Assembly (NCBI GenBank): GCA_903930095.1
Contig: CAIYXE010000395.1
Coordinates: forward strand, 1 to 7,110
DNA: 7,110 bases
Source of the DNA: an uncultured Hyphomicrobiales bacterium
GTDB taxonomy: Bacteria > Pseudomonadota > Alphaproteobacteria > Rhizobiales > Aestuariivirgaceae
Direction of reading: 5' to 3'
Part shown: piece after piece, positions 1 through 6,548 of the stretch
How positions within the stretch are numbered: the first letter of the stretch is position 1
Layout of the letters: the number at the start of each line of letters is the position of its first letter
Notes under the pieces: model-generated
Database searches by the model: none
The model's input: only the letters and a program-made list of their open reading frames with translations
What the model was told of the DNA's origin: nothing
Program-made: the position numbers and the translations under genes

Positions 1-2026
1 CAACGCCCCGCCCCCCGCACAGAAGCCGCTCGCCTTCTATTCCGGAATCCTCAAGGTGACGGATGACGGCACGGCCTCGGTCGATTTCGCCATCCCCGCC
101 TTCAACGGCACGATCCGCGTCATGGCCGTGGCCTGGACCGCCACGAAAACCGGCCACGCCACAAGCGACGTGATCGCGCGTGATCCCGTCGTCGTCGCGG
201 GCACGCTGCCGCGCTTCCTCAACGTCGGCGACAGATCGGAACTCCGCTTCGACATCGTCAATGCGGAAGGCCCGGCGGGCGACTACACGCTCGGCGTCTC
301 GATCGCAGGTCCGGTGGAGCCCGATGCCGCAGCCCGCATCCAGCGCGTCACGCTGGGCACGGCTGGCGCGCGTGCCAGCATCATCGTGCCGGTCAGCGCC
401 ACGGGCATCGGCACGGCAAGTGTCGTCGCCACGCTCAAGGGCCCGGGCGATCTCCTGCTCGATCAAACCTATGCGCTGGGCATCATGCCCGCGAGTGCGC
501 CCGTCACCCGGCGCACCACCCTGCCGCTCATGCCCAATGGCGGCGCGATCACCATTGGCCGGGACCTGCTCTCAGACATGCTGCCGGGCACGGGCACGGT
601 CGCCCTCTCGGTCAGCCCGCTGCCGCAGCTCGACGCGGCAGGCCTGGTGCGCGATCTCGACCGCTACCCCTACGGCTGCTCGGAGCAGACGGTCAGCCGC
701 GCGCTGCCCCTGCTCTATCTCAGCGAACTCGGCGTCAGCCCGAAGGAGATCGACGGCGAACTCGCCAGCCGCATGCAGGAGGCGGTCACGCGGCTCGCCA
801 ACCGCCAGTCGGGTGCGGGCTCCTTCGGCCTGTGGTCCGCCTATGACGGCGGCAACCTGTGGCTCACCGCCTATGTGACGGACTTCCTGCTGCGCGCCCG
901 CGAGAAGGGCTTTGCAGTGCCGGAGGACGTGCTCGTCGGCGGCCTGGACTTCATCCGCAACATGGTCGGCAACGCGCCAGACATCGCCGAGGGCCAGGGC
1001 CAGGACATGGCCTATGCGCTCTACGTCCTCGCCCGCGCCGGCCGCGCGCCGGTGGGCGACCTCAAATACCTGGCGGATACGAAGCTCAACGGCTTCGGCT
1101 CGCCGCTGGCGCGCGCCCAGCTCGCCGCGGCGCTGGCCATGCTGGGCGACAAGGCGCGCGCCGGCACCGCCTTCGCCGCGGCGATCGCGGCACTCGCCGC
1201 CGATGTCGAATCGAGCGCGCGCAGCCAATACCGCAATGACTACGGCAGCGTGCTGCGCGATGCCGCCGCGGTCCTCGCACTGGCAACGGACGCCAAGGCC
1301 AGTCCCGATGTCATCCGCACCGCGATGAGCGCGGTGGAGGTGGAGCGCGCCCGCTCCGCCTACGCCTCAACCCAGGACATGGCCTGGATGGTGCTCGCCG
1401 CCCGCGCCGCCGCAGCCGATGCCGGCGCGATCCGGCTCGACGTTGACGGCACAGCACATCAGGGCAGCCTCAACCGCATCTATGGCGAGCAGGACCTCGC
1501 CAAGGAAGTGCGCGTCAGCAATGCGGGGCCGGATCAGCTCCGCGCCACCATCGCCGTCTCGGGCGCGCCGTTCTTGCCGGAGCCCGCCGCCAGCAACGGC
1601 CTCGTCATCGAGCGCCGCTACTTCACGCCTGACGGCCAGCCCGCTGATATCGCGCGGGTGAAGCAGAACACGCGCCTCATCGCCGTGCTCAGCGTCATGA
1701 AGCCGGATGGTGCTGCGGAGCAAGGCACCTTCCTGCTGGTCGATCCGCTGCCCGCAGGGCTCGAGATCGAGAACCCGGCACTCGTCGGCTCTGGCAGCGT
1801 TGCAAGCGTGCCGTGGCTCACCGATACCACCTGGGCCGCCCACACGGAGTTCCGCGACGACCGCTTCGTGGCGAGCTTCAACGAATCGACCGCCAAGCTC
1901 GCCTACATGGTGCGCGCCGTGGCGCCCGGCCAGTACAGCCACCCCGGCGCCTTCGTCGAGGACATGTACCGGCCTGAGATTAACGCCCGCACCGCGCACA
2001 GCACCATCACGGTCGAAAGGCCCTGA
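1..2026 (+). CDS. Bacterial alpha-2-macroglobulin family protein, C-terminal part (5' end outside window)
   Basis: The reading frame is open from base 2 and ends at TGA 2024-2026. That gives about 674 residues of a protein whose family members usually have 1,500-1,800, so the N-terminal half, including any signal peptide or lipobox and the bait region, lies left of the window. The first part (about nt 35-250) matches the A2M domain pattern, with an F-Y-S-G start, a P-A-F-N-G-T-I-R-V-M-A-V-A-W core and P-R-F-L-N-V-G-D. The thioester motif Cys-Ser-Glu-Gln follows Pro-Tyr-Gly at nt 677-688, so the protease-trapping thioester should be functional. The helical thioester domain follows, with F-G-L-W-S at about nt 824-838 and a L-W-L-T-A-Y-V stretch just after. 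The C-terminal macroglobulin domain ends with the typical V-E-D-M-Y-R-P-E segment. In this family the protein acts in the periplasm as a covalent protease trap. One base separates it from pbpC, the classic partner (yfhM-pbpC in E. coli). Internal ATG 56 is not the true start because homology continues upstream of it. Confidence 0.95.
   Translation, partial: NAPPPAQKPLAFYSGILKVTDDGTASVDFAIPAFNGTIRVMAVAWTATKTGHATSDVIARDPVVVAGTLPRFLNVGDRSELRFDIVNAEGPAGDYTLGVSIAGPVEPDAAARIQRVTLGTAGARASIIVPVSATGIGTASVVATLKGPGDLLLDQTYALGIMPASAPVTRRTTLPLMPNGGAITIGRDLLSDMLPGTGTVALSVSPLPQLDAAGLVRDLDRYPYGCSEQTVSRALPLLYLSELGVSPKEIDGELASRMQEAVTRLANRQSGAGSFGLWSAYDGGNLWLTAYVTDFLLRAREKGFAVPEDVLVGGLDFIRNMVGNAPDIAEGQGQDMAYALYVLARAGRAPVGDLKYLADTKLNGFGSPLARAQLAAALAMLGDKARAGTAFAAAIAALAADVESSARSQYRNDYGSVLRDAAAVLALATDAKASPDVIRTAMSAVEVERARSAYASTQDMAWMVLAARAAAADAGAIRLDVDGTAHQGSLNRIYGEQDLAKEVRVSNAGPDQLRATIAVSGAPFLPEPAASNGLVIERRYFTPDGQPADIARVKQNTRLIAVLSVMKPDGAAEQGTFLLVDPLPAGLEIENPALVGSGSVASVPWLTDTTWAAHTEFRDDRFVASFNESTAKLAYMVRAVAPGQYSHPGAFVEDMYRPEINARTAHSTITVERP
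677..688 (+). other. Thioester motif Cys-Ser-Glu-Gln of the alpha-2-macroglobulin
   Basis: In the macroglobulin frame these four codons read C-S-E-Q, preceded by P-Y-G and followed by T. In thioester-containing family members the Cys and Gln side chains of C-x-E-Q form the internal thioester that binds an attacking protease. An intact motif separates this protein from the thioester-less bacterial paralogues (YfaS-like). The link between motif and function is family knowledge; the residues themselves are read directly. Confidence 0.9.
2017..2020 (+). promoter_or_regulatory. Ribosome binding site for pbpC
   Basis: AAGG, within GAAAGG, lies 7 nt before ATG 2028 and inside the last codons of the macroglobulin gene. 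It supports 2028 as the pbpC start rather than the in-frame ATG at 1707, which would overlap the macroglobulin gene by over 300 nt. Confidence 0.65.
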
Positions 2027-2027
2027 G

Positions 2028-4112
2028 ATGACACGCGGCACATGGCAGCTCCGCCTCTATGCGGGGCTGCTCTGCGGCCTGCTGCTCGTCAACGCCGCGG
2101 GCTTCACGGTCATGGAGACGCTCCGCCGCCTCGGCCCCGTGCCGCTGGGGCATGGGATCGCCTACTCGACCCTCGTCGTCGATCGCGGCGGCAAGCTGCT
2201 CCGCCCCTTCATCACGCCGGACGGCTACTGGCGCCTGCCCGTGTCGAGCGCGGAGGTTGATCCGCGCTTCCTCGCCATGCTCGTCGCCTATGAGGACAAA
2301 CGCTTCCACGCGCATAGCGGGGTTGATCCGCGCGCCCTCGCCCGCGCCGCATGGCAAGCACTCGCCAACGGCCGCATCGTCTCGGGCGGCTCGACGCTCA
2401 CCATGCAGGTCGCCCGCCTGCTCGAGCCGCGCCCGCAGCGCAGCCTCGCTGACAAGCTCGCCGAAATGATCCGTGCACTGCAGATCGAGCAACGCCTCAC
2501 CAAGACCGAGATTCTCGATCTCTACCTCGCACTCGCCCCCTATGGCGGCAACATCGAGGGCACGCGCGCCGCATCCCTCGCCTATTTCGGCAAGGAGCCG
2601 AAGCGGCTGTCGACGGCCGAGGCGGCACTCCTCGTCGCACTTCCGCAGGCGCCCGAGTGGCGCAGGCCGGACCGCCACCCGCAGCGCGCCGAGGCTGCCC
2701 GCAACCGCGTCATCGCGCGCCTCGCCGGGCAAGGCCTCGTCAATGCTGACCAGGCCCAGGCCGCCAGCGCCGAGGCAGCACCCAAGGGCCGCCTCGCCTT
2801 CCCCATGCTCGCCGCCCATGTGGCGGAGCGGCTGGCAAGGCAGGCACCTCCCGGCAGCGTGCAGCAGACCAGCATCGACCGCGGCCTCCAGTCCGCGCTC
2901 GAAACACTCGCCCGCGAGCGCGCCATCGCCATCGGCTCGGGCGTTGCCGCCGCCATCCTCGTTGCCGACAACCGCACGGGCGAGGTCCGCGCCCATGTCG
3001 GCGGCACGGGCTATTTCGACCAGGTCCGCGCCGGGCAGATGGACCTCGCATCCGCGCTCCGCTCGCCCGGCTCCACGTTGAAGCCCTTCATCTACGGCCT
3101 CGCCTTCGAGGACGGCGTCGTCCATCCCGAAACCCTCATCGACGACCGCGCCATCCGCTACGGCGCCTATGCGCCGGAGAATTTCGACGACAGCTTCCAC
3201 GGCACCGTCACGGTGCGCACCGCACTCCAGCAGTCGCTCAACGTGCCGGCCCTTCAGGTGCTGAATGCGGTCGGCCCCGGAAGGCTCGCCGCGCGGCTCG
3301 GCAATGCGGGCGTCAGGCTGGTGCTGCCGGAGAATGCCGGCCCCGGGCTTGCCGTGGGCCTCGGCGGCGCGGGCGTGCGCCTCACCGATCTCGCGGCCCT
3401 CTATGTGGCCCTGGCACGCGGTGGTGAGCCCGTGTCGCTCAGCTGGCACATGGAGGAGCGCCGCGCGCCCAAGCCCCTGCGCCGCCTGCTCGAGCCCGCC
3501 GCAAGCTGGATGATCGGCGACGTGCTGAAGGGCGCTCCCACGCCGCAGAACGCGCTGGGCGGGCAGATCGCCTTCAAGACCGGCACCTCCTATGGCTACC
3601 GTGATGCCTGGGCCGTGGGCTATGACGGCGCCAACACCATCGCCGTCTGGGTCGGACGCCCGGATGGCGCAGCCGTTCCCGGCGTTGTCGGCAGGCTTGC
3701 CGCGGCCCCCATCCTGTTCGAGGCCTTCCAGCGGCTCGGGCCTGCGCGCCAGCCGCTGGGGCCTGCCCCTGTGGGCACCGTCATCGCCCGCACGGCAGAG
3801 CTTCCTGCAGCCCTCCAGCGCTTCCGCCCCGGTGGGCTGCCACAGGTCGCCAGCCAGGCCCGGGGCGATTCGCCGCCCGCCATCGCCTTCCCGCCCGATG
3901 GCGCAAGGATCGAGCTCGGAAGCGATCCCGCCCTCAGCCTCAAGGTTCATGGCGGAACCCCGCCCTTCACCTGGCTCGCCGATGGCGTGCCCATCGCCAC
4001 GCAGGAATTCCGGCGCGACACCTTCTGGGACGCAGCCCTCAAGGGCTTCGCGCGGCTCTCCGTCATCGACGCGAAGGGCCAGACGGCCACCGCCCGCGTG
4101 CGGGTGGAGTGA
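2028..4112 (+). CDS. pbpC: Penicillin-binding protein 1C, bifunctional glycosyltransferase/transpeptidase
   Basis: This 694-residue class A PBP polymerises lipid II into glycan strands and carries a penicillin-binding transpeptidase domain, working at the periplasmic face of the inner membrane. A single hydrophobic anchor spans about residues 9-27. The GT51 domain (about 45-235) has the catalytic glutamate in Y-E89-D-K-R-F and the second signature S-G-G-S-T-L-T-M-Q at 119-127. The transpeptidase domain (about 300-570) has S349-T-L-K352, S403-L-N405 and K517-T-G-T520, so both activities look intact. The last 80 or so residues (about 612-694) are an Ig-like tail in the position of the PBP1C C-terminal domain (BiPBP_C). 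E. coli PbpC is longer, about 770 residues, but no core motif is missing here. The start follows the macroglobulin stop in TGAGATG, with a good ribosome site, so the two genes are almost certainly cotranscribed and translationally linked. In-frame upstream codons to 1707 lack PBP homology. Confidence 0.96.
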   Translation: MTRGTWQLRLYAGLLCGLLLVNAAGFTVMETLRRLGPVPLGHGIAYSTLVVDRGGKLLRPFITPDGYWRLPVSSAEVDPRFLAMLVAYEDKRFHAHSGVDPRALARAAWQALANGRIVSGGSTLTMQVARLLEPRPQRSLADKLAEMIRALQIEQRLTKTEILDLYLALAPYGGNIEGTRAASLAYFGKEPKRLSTAEAALLVALPQAPEWRRPDRHPQRAEAARNRVIARLAGQGLVNADQAQAASAEAAPKGRLAFPMLAAHVAERLARQAPPGSVQQTSIDRGLQSALETLARERAIAIGSGVAAAILVADNRTGEVRAHVGGTGYFDQVRAGQMDLASALRSPGSTLKPFIYGLAFEDGVVHPETLIDDRAIRYGAYAPENFDDSFHGTVTVRTALQQSLNVPALQVLNAVGPGRLAARLGNAGVRLVLPENAGPGLAVGLGGAGVRLTDLAALYVALARGGEPVSLSWHMEERRAPKPLRRLLEPAASWMIGDVLKGAPTPQNALGGQIAFKTGTSYGYRDAWAVGYDGANTIAVWVGRPDGAAVPGVVGRLAAAPILFEAFQRLGPARQPLGPAPVGTVIARTAELPAALQRFRPGGLPQVASQARGDSPPAIAFPPDGARIELGSDPALSLKVHGGTPPFTWLADGVPIATQEFRRDTFWDAALKGFARLSVIDAKGQTATARVRVE

Positions 4113-4154
4113 AGCGCCCCTCCCCACACGCCCGGCCCTGTGCTACGGCCAAAG

Positions 4155-4168
4155 CCTGAACCCTCAGG
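4155..4168 (+). promoter_or_regulatory. Small inverted repeat overlapping the isomerase ribosome binding site
   Basis: CCTGA (4155-4159) and TCAGG (4164-4168) are perfect complements around a 4-base loop. The 3' arm covers most of the AGGA (4166-4169) that is the likely Shine-Dalgarno site, 10 nt before ATG 4180. The pairing is read directly. A regulatory effect is only an inference, since a 5-bp stem is weak and can arise by chance. Confidence 0.3.
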
Positions 4169-4179
4169 ACCAAGAACCC

Positions 4180-5382
4180 ATGACCGATACGCCCTGGACC
4201 ACCCGCCCCGCCCACCGCGACTGGCTGATGAGCAAGGCCAACGCCCTCTTCGACCTGTTCCAGCACAATGCGGTGAACCCGAAGGGCGGCTTCTTCGATC
4301 TCGACGCAGCCGGAAAGCCCATGGGCAACCTGCGCCAGATCCACGCCACGGCGCGCATGGTGCATTGCTTCGCCATCGGATCGCGGCTCGGAAGGCCGGG
4401 CTCCGGCATCATCGTCGACCACGGCATGCGCTACCTGTGGGAAGGCCACCGCGACGCGGTGCACGGCGGTTATTGCTGGTCGCTTGACGATGATGGTTAC
4501 AAGGACGATTCGAAACAGGCCTATGGCCACGCCTTCGTGCTGCTCGCCGCAGCGGATGCCAAGGTGCTTGGCCATCCGCTGGCGGACCAGATGCTGGCCG
4601 ACATCACGGACGTGCTCGAAACCCGGTTCTGGGAGGAGCGCCACGGCGCCGTTTCCGAGGAATATGCGCGCGACTGGTCGAAGATCACGGCCTATCGCGG
4701 CCAGAACTCCAACATGCACCTCACCGAAGCGCTGATGGCCGCCTATGAGGCGACGGGCGAGGCCCTCTATCTCGACAAGGCGAAGCGCATCGCCAGCCTC
4801 GTCATTGGCCGCCATGCCGCATCACTCGACTATGTAGTGGCAGAGCATTTCGACGAGAACTGGAACATCGACAAATCCTACAAGGGCTCCGACATGTTCC
4901 GCCCGGCGGGCACGACGCCCGGCCACTGGCTCGAATGGGCGCGGCTCATGGCGCAGCTCTGGGTGCTCGACGGCCGCAAGGAGTCCTGGCACATCGAGGC
5001 CGCGCAGCGGCTCTTCCGCAGCGCAGTCACGCGCGGCTGGGACGCGCGCACGGGCGGCTTCTACTACACCCTCGACTTCGACCACCGCCCGGCGCTGACC
5101 CACCGCATCTGGTGGCCCGCCACCGAGGCGATCGGTGCGGCAGCCTTCCTCGCCGCTCTGGCGCCTGATCCCTTCTACGAGCAGTGGTACCGCAAGGTCT
5201 GGGATTTCTCGGCCCAGCACTTCATCGATCCGGCCAACGGCGGCTGGTTCGGCGAACTGGGCGAGGACCTGAAGCCCATCGACCGCTTCTTCACCGGCAA
5301 GCCCGACATCTACCACGCCCTGCAGGCCTGCCTGATCCCGCTCTATCCGGCAACGGGAAGCCTGATGCGCGCTGTGGCGTGA
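4180..5382 (+). CDS. AGE-superfamily sugar isomerase/epimerase (sulfoquinovose/mannose isomerase-like)
   Basis: A 400-residue cytosolic (alpha/alpha)6-barrel enzyme of the N-acylglucosamine 2-epimerase family, close to the full family length of about 390-420. It resembles aldose-ketose isomerases such as E. coli YihS along its whole length. Shared landmarks include D-W-L near residue 14, T-A-R59-M, K-Q-A-Y-G-H at 112-117, N-S-N-M-H180, the R241 and T-P-G-H249-W-L-E-W block, W-W-P-A-T-E316, and D-I-Y-H379 near the C-terminus. R59, H180, R241, H249 and H379 fall where YihS has its active-site Arg and His residues (from memory of that family), so it is probably catalytically competent. No signal peptide is seen. 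ATG 4180 is chosen because homology begins there and AGGA lies 10 nt upstream; in-frame codons further upstream are inside pbpC. The 67-nt gap allows cotranscription with pbpC or a separate promoter. No sulfoquinovose or mannose pathway genes are visible, so the substrate (mannose/fructose, sulfoquinovose or another hexose, or a disaccharide) is undecided. Confidence 0.9.
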   Translation: MTDTPWTTRPAHRDWLMSKANALFDLFQHNAVNPKGGFFDLDAAGKPMGNLRQIHATARMVHCFAIGSRLGRPGSGIIVDHGMRYLWEGHRDAVHGGYCWSLDDDGYKDDSKQAYGHAFVLLAAADAKVLGHPLADQMLADITDVLETRFWEERHGAVSEEYARDWSKITAYRGQNSNMHLTEALMAAYEATGEALYLDKAKRIASLVIGRHAASLDYVVAEHFDENWNIDKSYKGSDMFRPAGTTPGHWLEWARLMAQLWVLDGRKESWHIEAAQRLFRSAVTRGWDARTGGFYYTLDFDHRPALTHRIWWPATEAIGAAAFLAALAPDPFYEQWYRKVWDFSAQHFIDPANGGWFGELGEDLKPIDRFFTGKPDIYHALQACLIPLYPATGSLMRAVA

Positions 5383-5388
5383 TTGGCC

Positions 5389-5523
5389 TCAGCTGGCTTC
5401 GCTGGAGTCGGGCGGCGGCTTCTTCTTGTCGCGCTGCAAGCTCCACAATTCCCGGAAGCCAAACCCAAGGACGAGGGCGAGCACCAGCAGCAATTTGACG
5501 AGCATGATGGCGTCCGTGCTCAC
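5389..5523 (-). CDS. Small single-pass membrane protein coupled to crtB
   Basis: A 44-residue reading frame starts at GTG (5523-5521) and stops at TGA (5391-5389). The start shares the four bases GTGA with the crtB stop codon, the usual sign of translational coupling. Residues about 8-23 (L-V-K-L-L-L-V-L-A-L-V-L-G-F-G-F) form one hydrophobic helix. An R-E-L-W-S-L-Q-R segment, three lysines, three prolines and an acidic end follow. The positive charge after the helix predicts a cytoplasmic C-terminus. An in-frame ATG at 5505 would give 38 residues; the GTG is preferred for its overlap with crtB. I recognise no named family, and the function is unknown. The overlap, the helix and the lack of any other gene between crtB and the convergent isomerase argue that it is real. 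It could instead be chance coding in GC-rich DNA, although a clean membrane helix ending in a charged tail is not typical of such artefacts. Confidence 0.7.
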   Translation of the reverse strand: MSTDAIMLVKLLLVLALVLGFGFRELWSLQRDKKKPPPDSSEAS

Positions 5524-6548
5524 GGGCGCTGCTTCTCGAGGCGGGTGAACAGGTCGGTGAGCCACTGCGCACGCTCATCGAGGGTGCGCGGCGGGTGGAT
5601 GGGCGTTCCGGCCAGCGCCACGGCATCGACCAGGAACTGCGCCTCGGGAAGTGCTGGCTGCCCGGTTTGCGGCGCGGCGCGCATGCAGGCGGTAATCGCC
5701 TGCCCCAGCAGCGAAAGCTTCCTGCGCGAGGATACGACGGCGCGGCGCGAGACGCTGTCACAGCCATTGCGCTCCACCGCGCGGCCGATCTCGGCATAGA
5801 GCACGCGCGCCGCATGGATCGAGGGGCGGCAGCCCGGCGGCAGCATGGCGATGCCTGAGAGGCTGCGCGCGTAAAGCGCATCGGCCCCGTCGAGAAGGCG
5901 CTTCAGGATGATGCTCAGCCCCGGCGAGGGCTGCGGATCCGCGATGAAGCGCCCCGCGTCGAGGCCCGCCTCCGCCATCCAGTCCAGCGGCAGGTAGAGC
6001 CTGCCATTGCGCGCATCCTCGCCCACATCGCGCGCAATGTTGGTGAGCTGCATGGCAATGCCCAGGTCGCAGGCCCGCGCAATGGCGTAGGGGGAGCGCA
6101 CCTGCATGATGAGCGACATCATGGCGCCCACCGTGCCCGCCACCCGCACGGCATAGCCGTGAAGATCATCCACCGACTGATAGCGGCGGCCGGCGGCATC
6201 CCAGGCGAAGCCCTCGATCAGGGCTTCGGGGATTTCGCGCGGAATGGCGAAGCGCGCCGCCACATCGGCGAAGGCGCGGTCGGCGGGCTGGTTTTCCGGC
6301 TGGCCGCGATAGATGCGGTCGAGCCGCGCCATCAGCTGGTCGACGGCGGCACGGCTGTCGACGGAACGGTCGACGAGGTCGTCCGCCACGCGGCAAAAGG
6401 CATAGAGCGAGCGCGCCGCGTCGCACACGCGCTGCGGCAGCAGCAGCGAGGCGGTGTAGAAGGTCTTCGAGCCGTCGCGGATCATCTGGCGGCATTCCGC
6501 CAGGTCCGCCGGACTTACCACGGGCAGTTCAGACGAAGGCTGATGCAT
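5520..6548 (-). CDS. crtB: Phytoene synthase
   Basis: A 342-residue trans-isoprenyl diphosphate synthase that condenses two geranylgeranyl diphosphates to phytoene, the first committed step of carotenoid synthesis, at the membrane surface. The first aspartate-rich motif is C-R-V-A-D56-D57-L-V-D60. The second lies in Q-L-T-N-I-A-R-D174-V-G-E-D178, followed by N-G-R-L-Y-L-P (181-187), and Y-A-V-R-V-A-G-T-V-G sits at 132-141. The length is normal for CrtB. The ATG at 6548 lies inside the end of crtI (20-nt overlap) and lacks a clear Shine-Dalgarno sequence, so translation is probably coupled to crtI. A GTG at 6521, just past the crtI stop, is an alternative that removes nine residues and no motif. 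Squalene synthase-like HpnC/HpnD are relatives, but linkage to crtI and the overall sequence favour CrtB. The C-terminal 50 or so residues, after the conserved core, are less typical. The stop overlaps the start of the small membrane protein gene. Confidence 0.95.
   Translation of the reverse strand: MHQPSSELPVVSPADLAECRQMIRDGSKTFYTASLLLPQRVCDAARSLYAFCRVADDLVDRSVDSRAAVDQLMARLDRIYRGQPENQPADRAFADVAARFAIPREIPEALIEGFAWDAAGRRYQSVDDLHGYAVRVAGTVGAMMSLIMQVRSPYAIARACDLGIAMQLTNIARDVGEDARNGRLYLPLDWMAEAGLDAGRFIADPQPSPGLSIILKRLLDGADALYARSLSGIAMLPPGCRPSIHAARVLYAEIGRAVERNGCDSVSRRAVVSSRRKLSLLGQAITACMRAAPQTGQPALPEAQFLVDAVALAGTPIHPPRTLDERAQWLTDLFTRLEKQRP

Noticed and set aside
572..1228. Open frame on the - strand opposite the macroglobulin gene, and similar ones at 1367-2041, 4063-4815 and 4822-5316
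   Set aside because: They are antisense shadows of clear + strand genes, with biased composition and no motifs.
1707..2027. Upstream in-frame extension of pbpC
   Set aside because: It overlaps the macroglobulin gene in another frame and reads as Ser/Arg/Pro-rich noise. ATG 2028 has a ribosome site and begins the membrane anchor.
2007..4127. Open frame of 706 codons on the - strand opposite pbpC
   Set aside because: Its translation is low-complexity (Gly/Ala/Arg/Glu-rich) and shows no recognisable domain, while the + strand frame has every PBP motif. Long antisense frames are expected opposite GC-rich genes with G/C third positions.
4141..4146. TGCTAC as a possible -10 promoter element before the isomerase
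   Set aside because: No TTGAC-like -35 lies 16-18 nt upstream (that stretch is C-rich), so a promoter cannot be supported from sequence alone.
3592..4179. Upstream in-frame extension of the isomerase into pbpC
   Set aside because: The extra residues are Pro/Ser/Arg-rich shadow sequence. Family similarity begins at ATG 4180.
4180..5382. Calling the isomerase yihS and inferring a sulfoquinovose pathway
   Set aside because: No sulfoquinovosidase, SF kinase, aldolase or transporter is present, and the visible catalytic residues are shared by mannose isomerases too.
5386..5408. Possible terminator hairpin at the convergent junction
   Set aside because: Only a 4-bp CAGC/GCTG stem extended by a bulge or mismatch is found, with no U-tract on either strand.
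5520..6548. Hopanoid/squalene synthase (HpnC or HpnD) instead of CrtB
   Set aside because: The gene overlaps a clear crtI and has CrtB-like motifs and length. No hopanoid genes are nearby.
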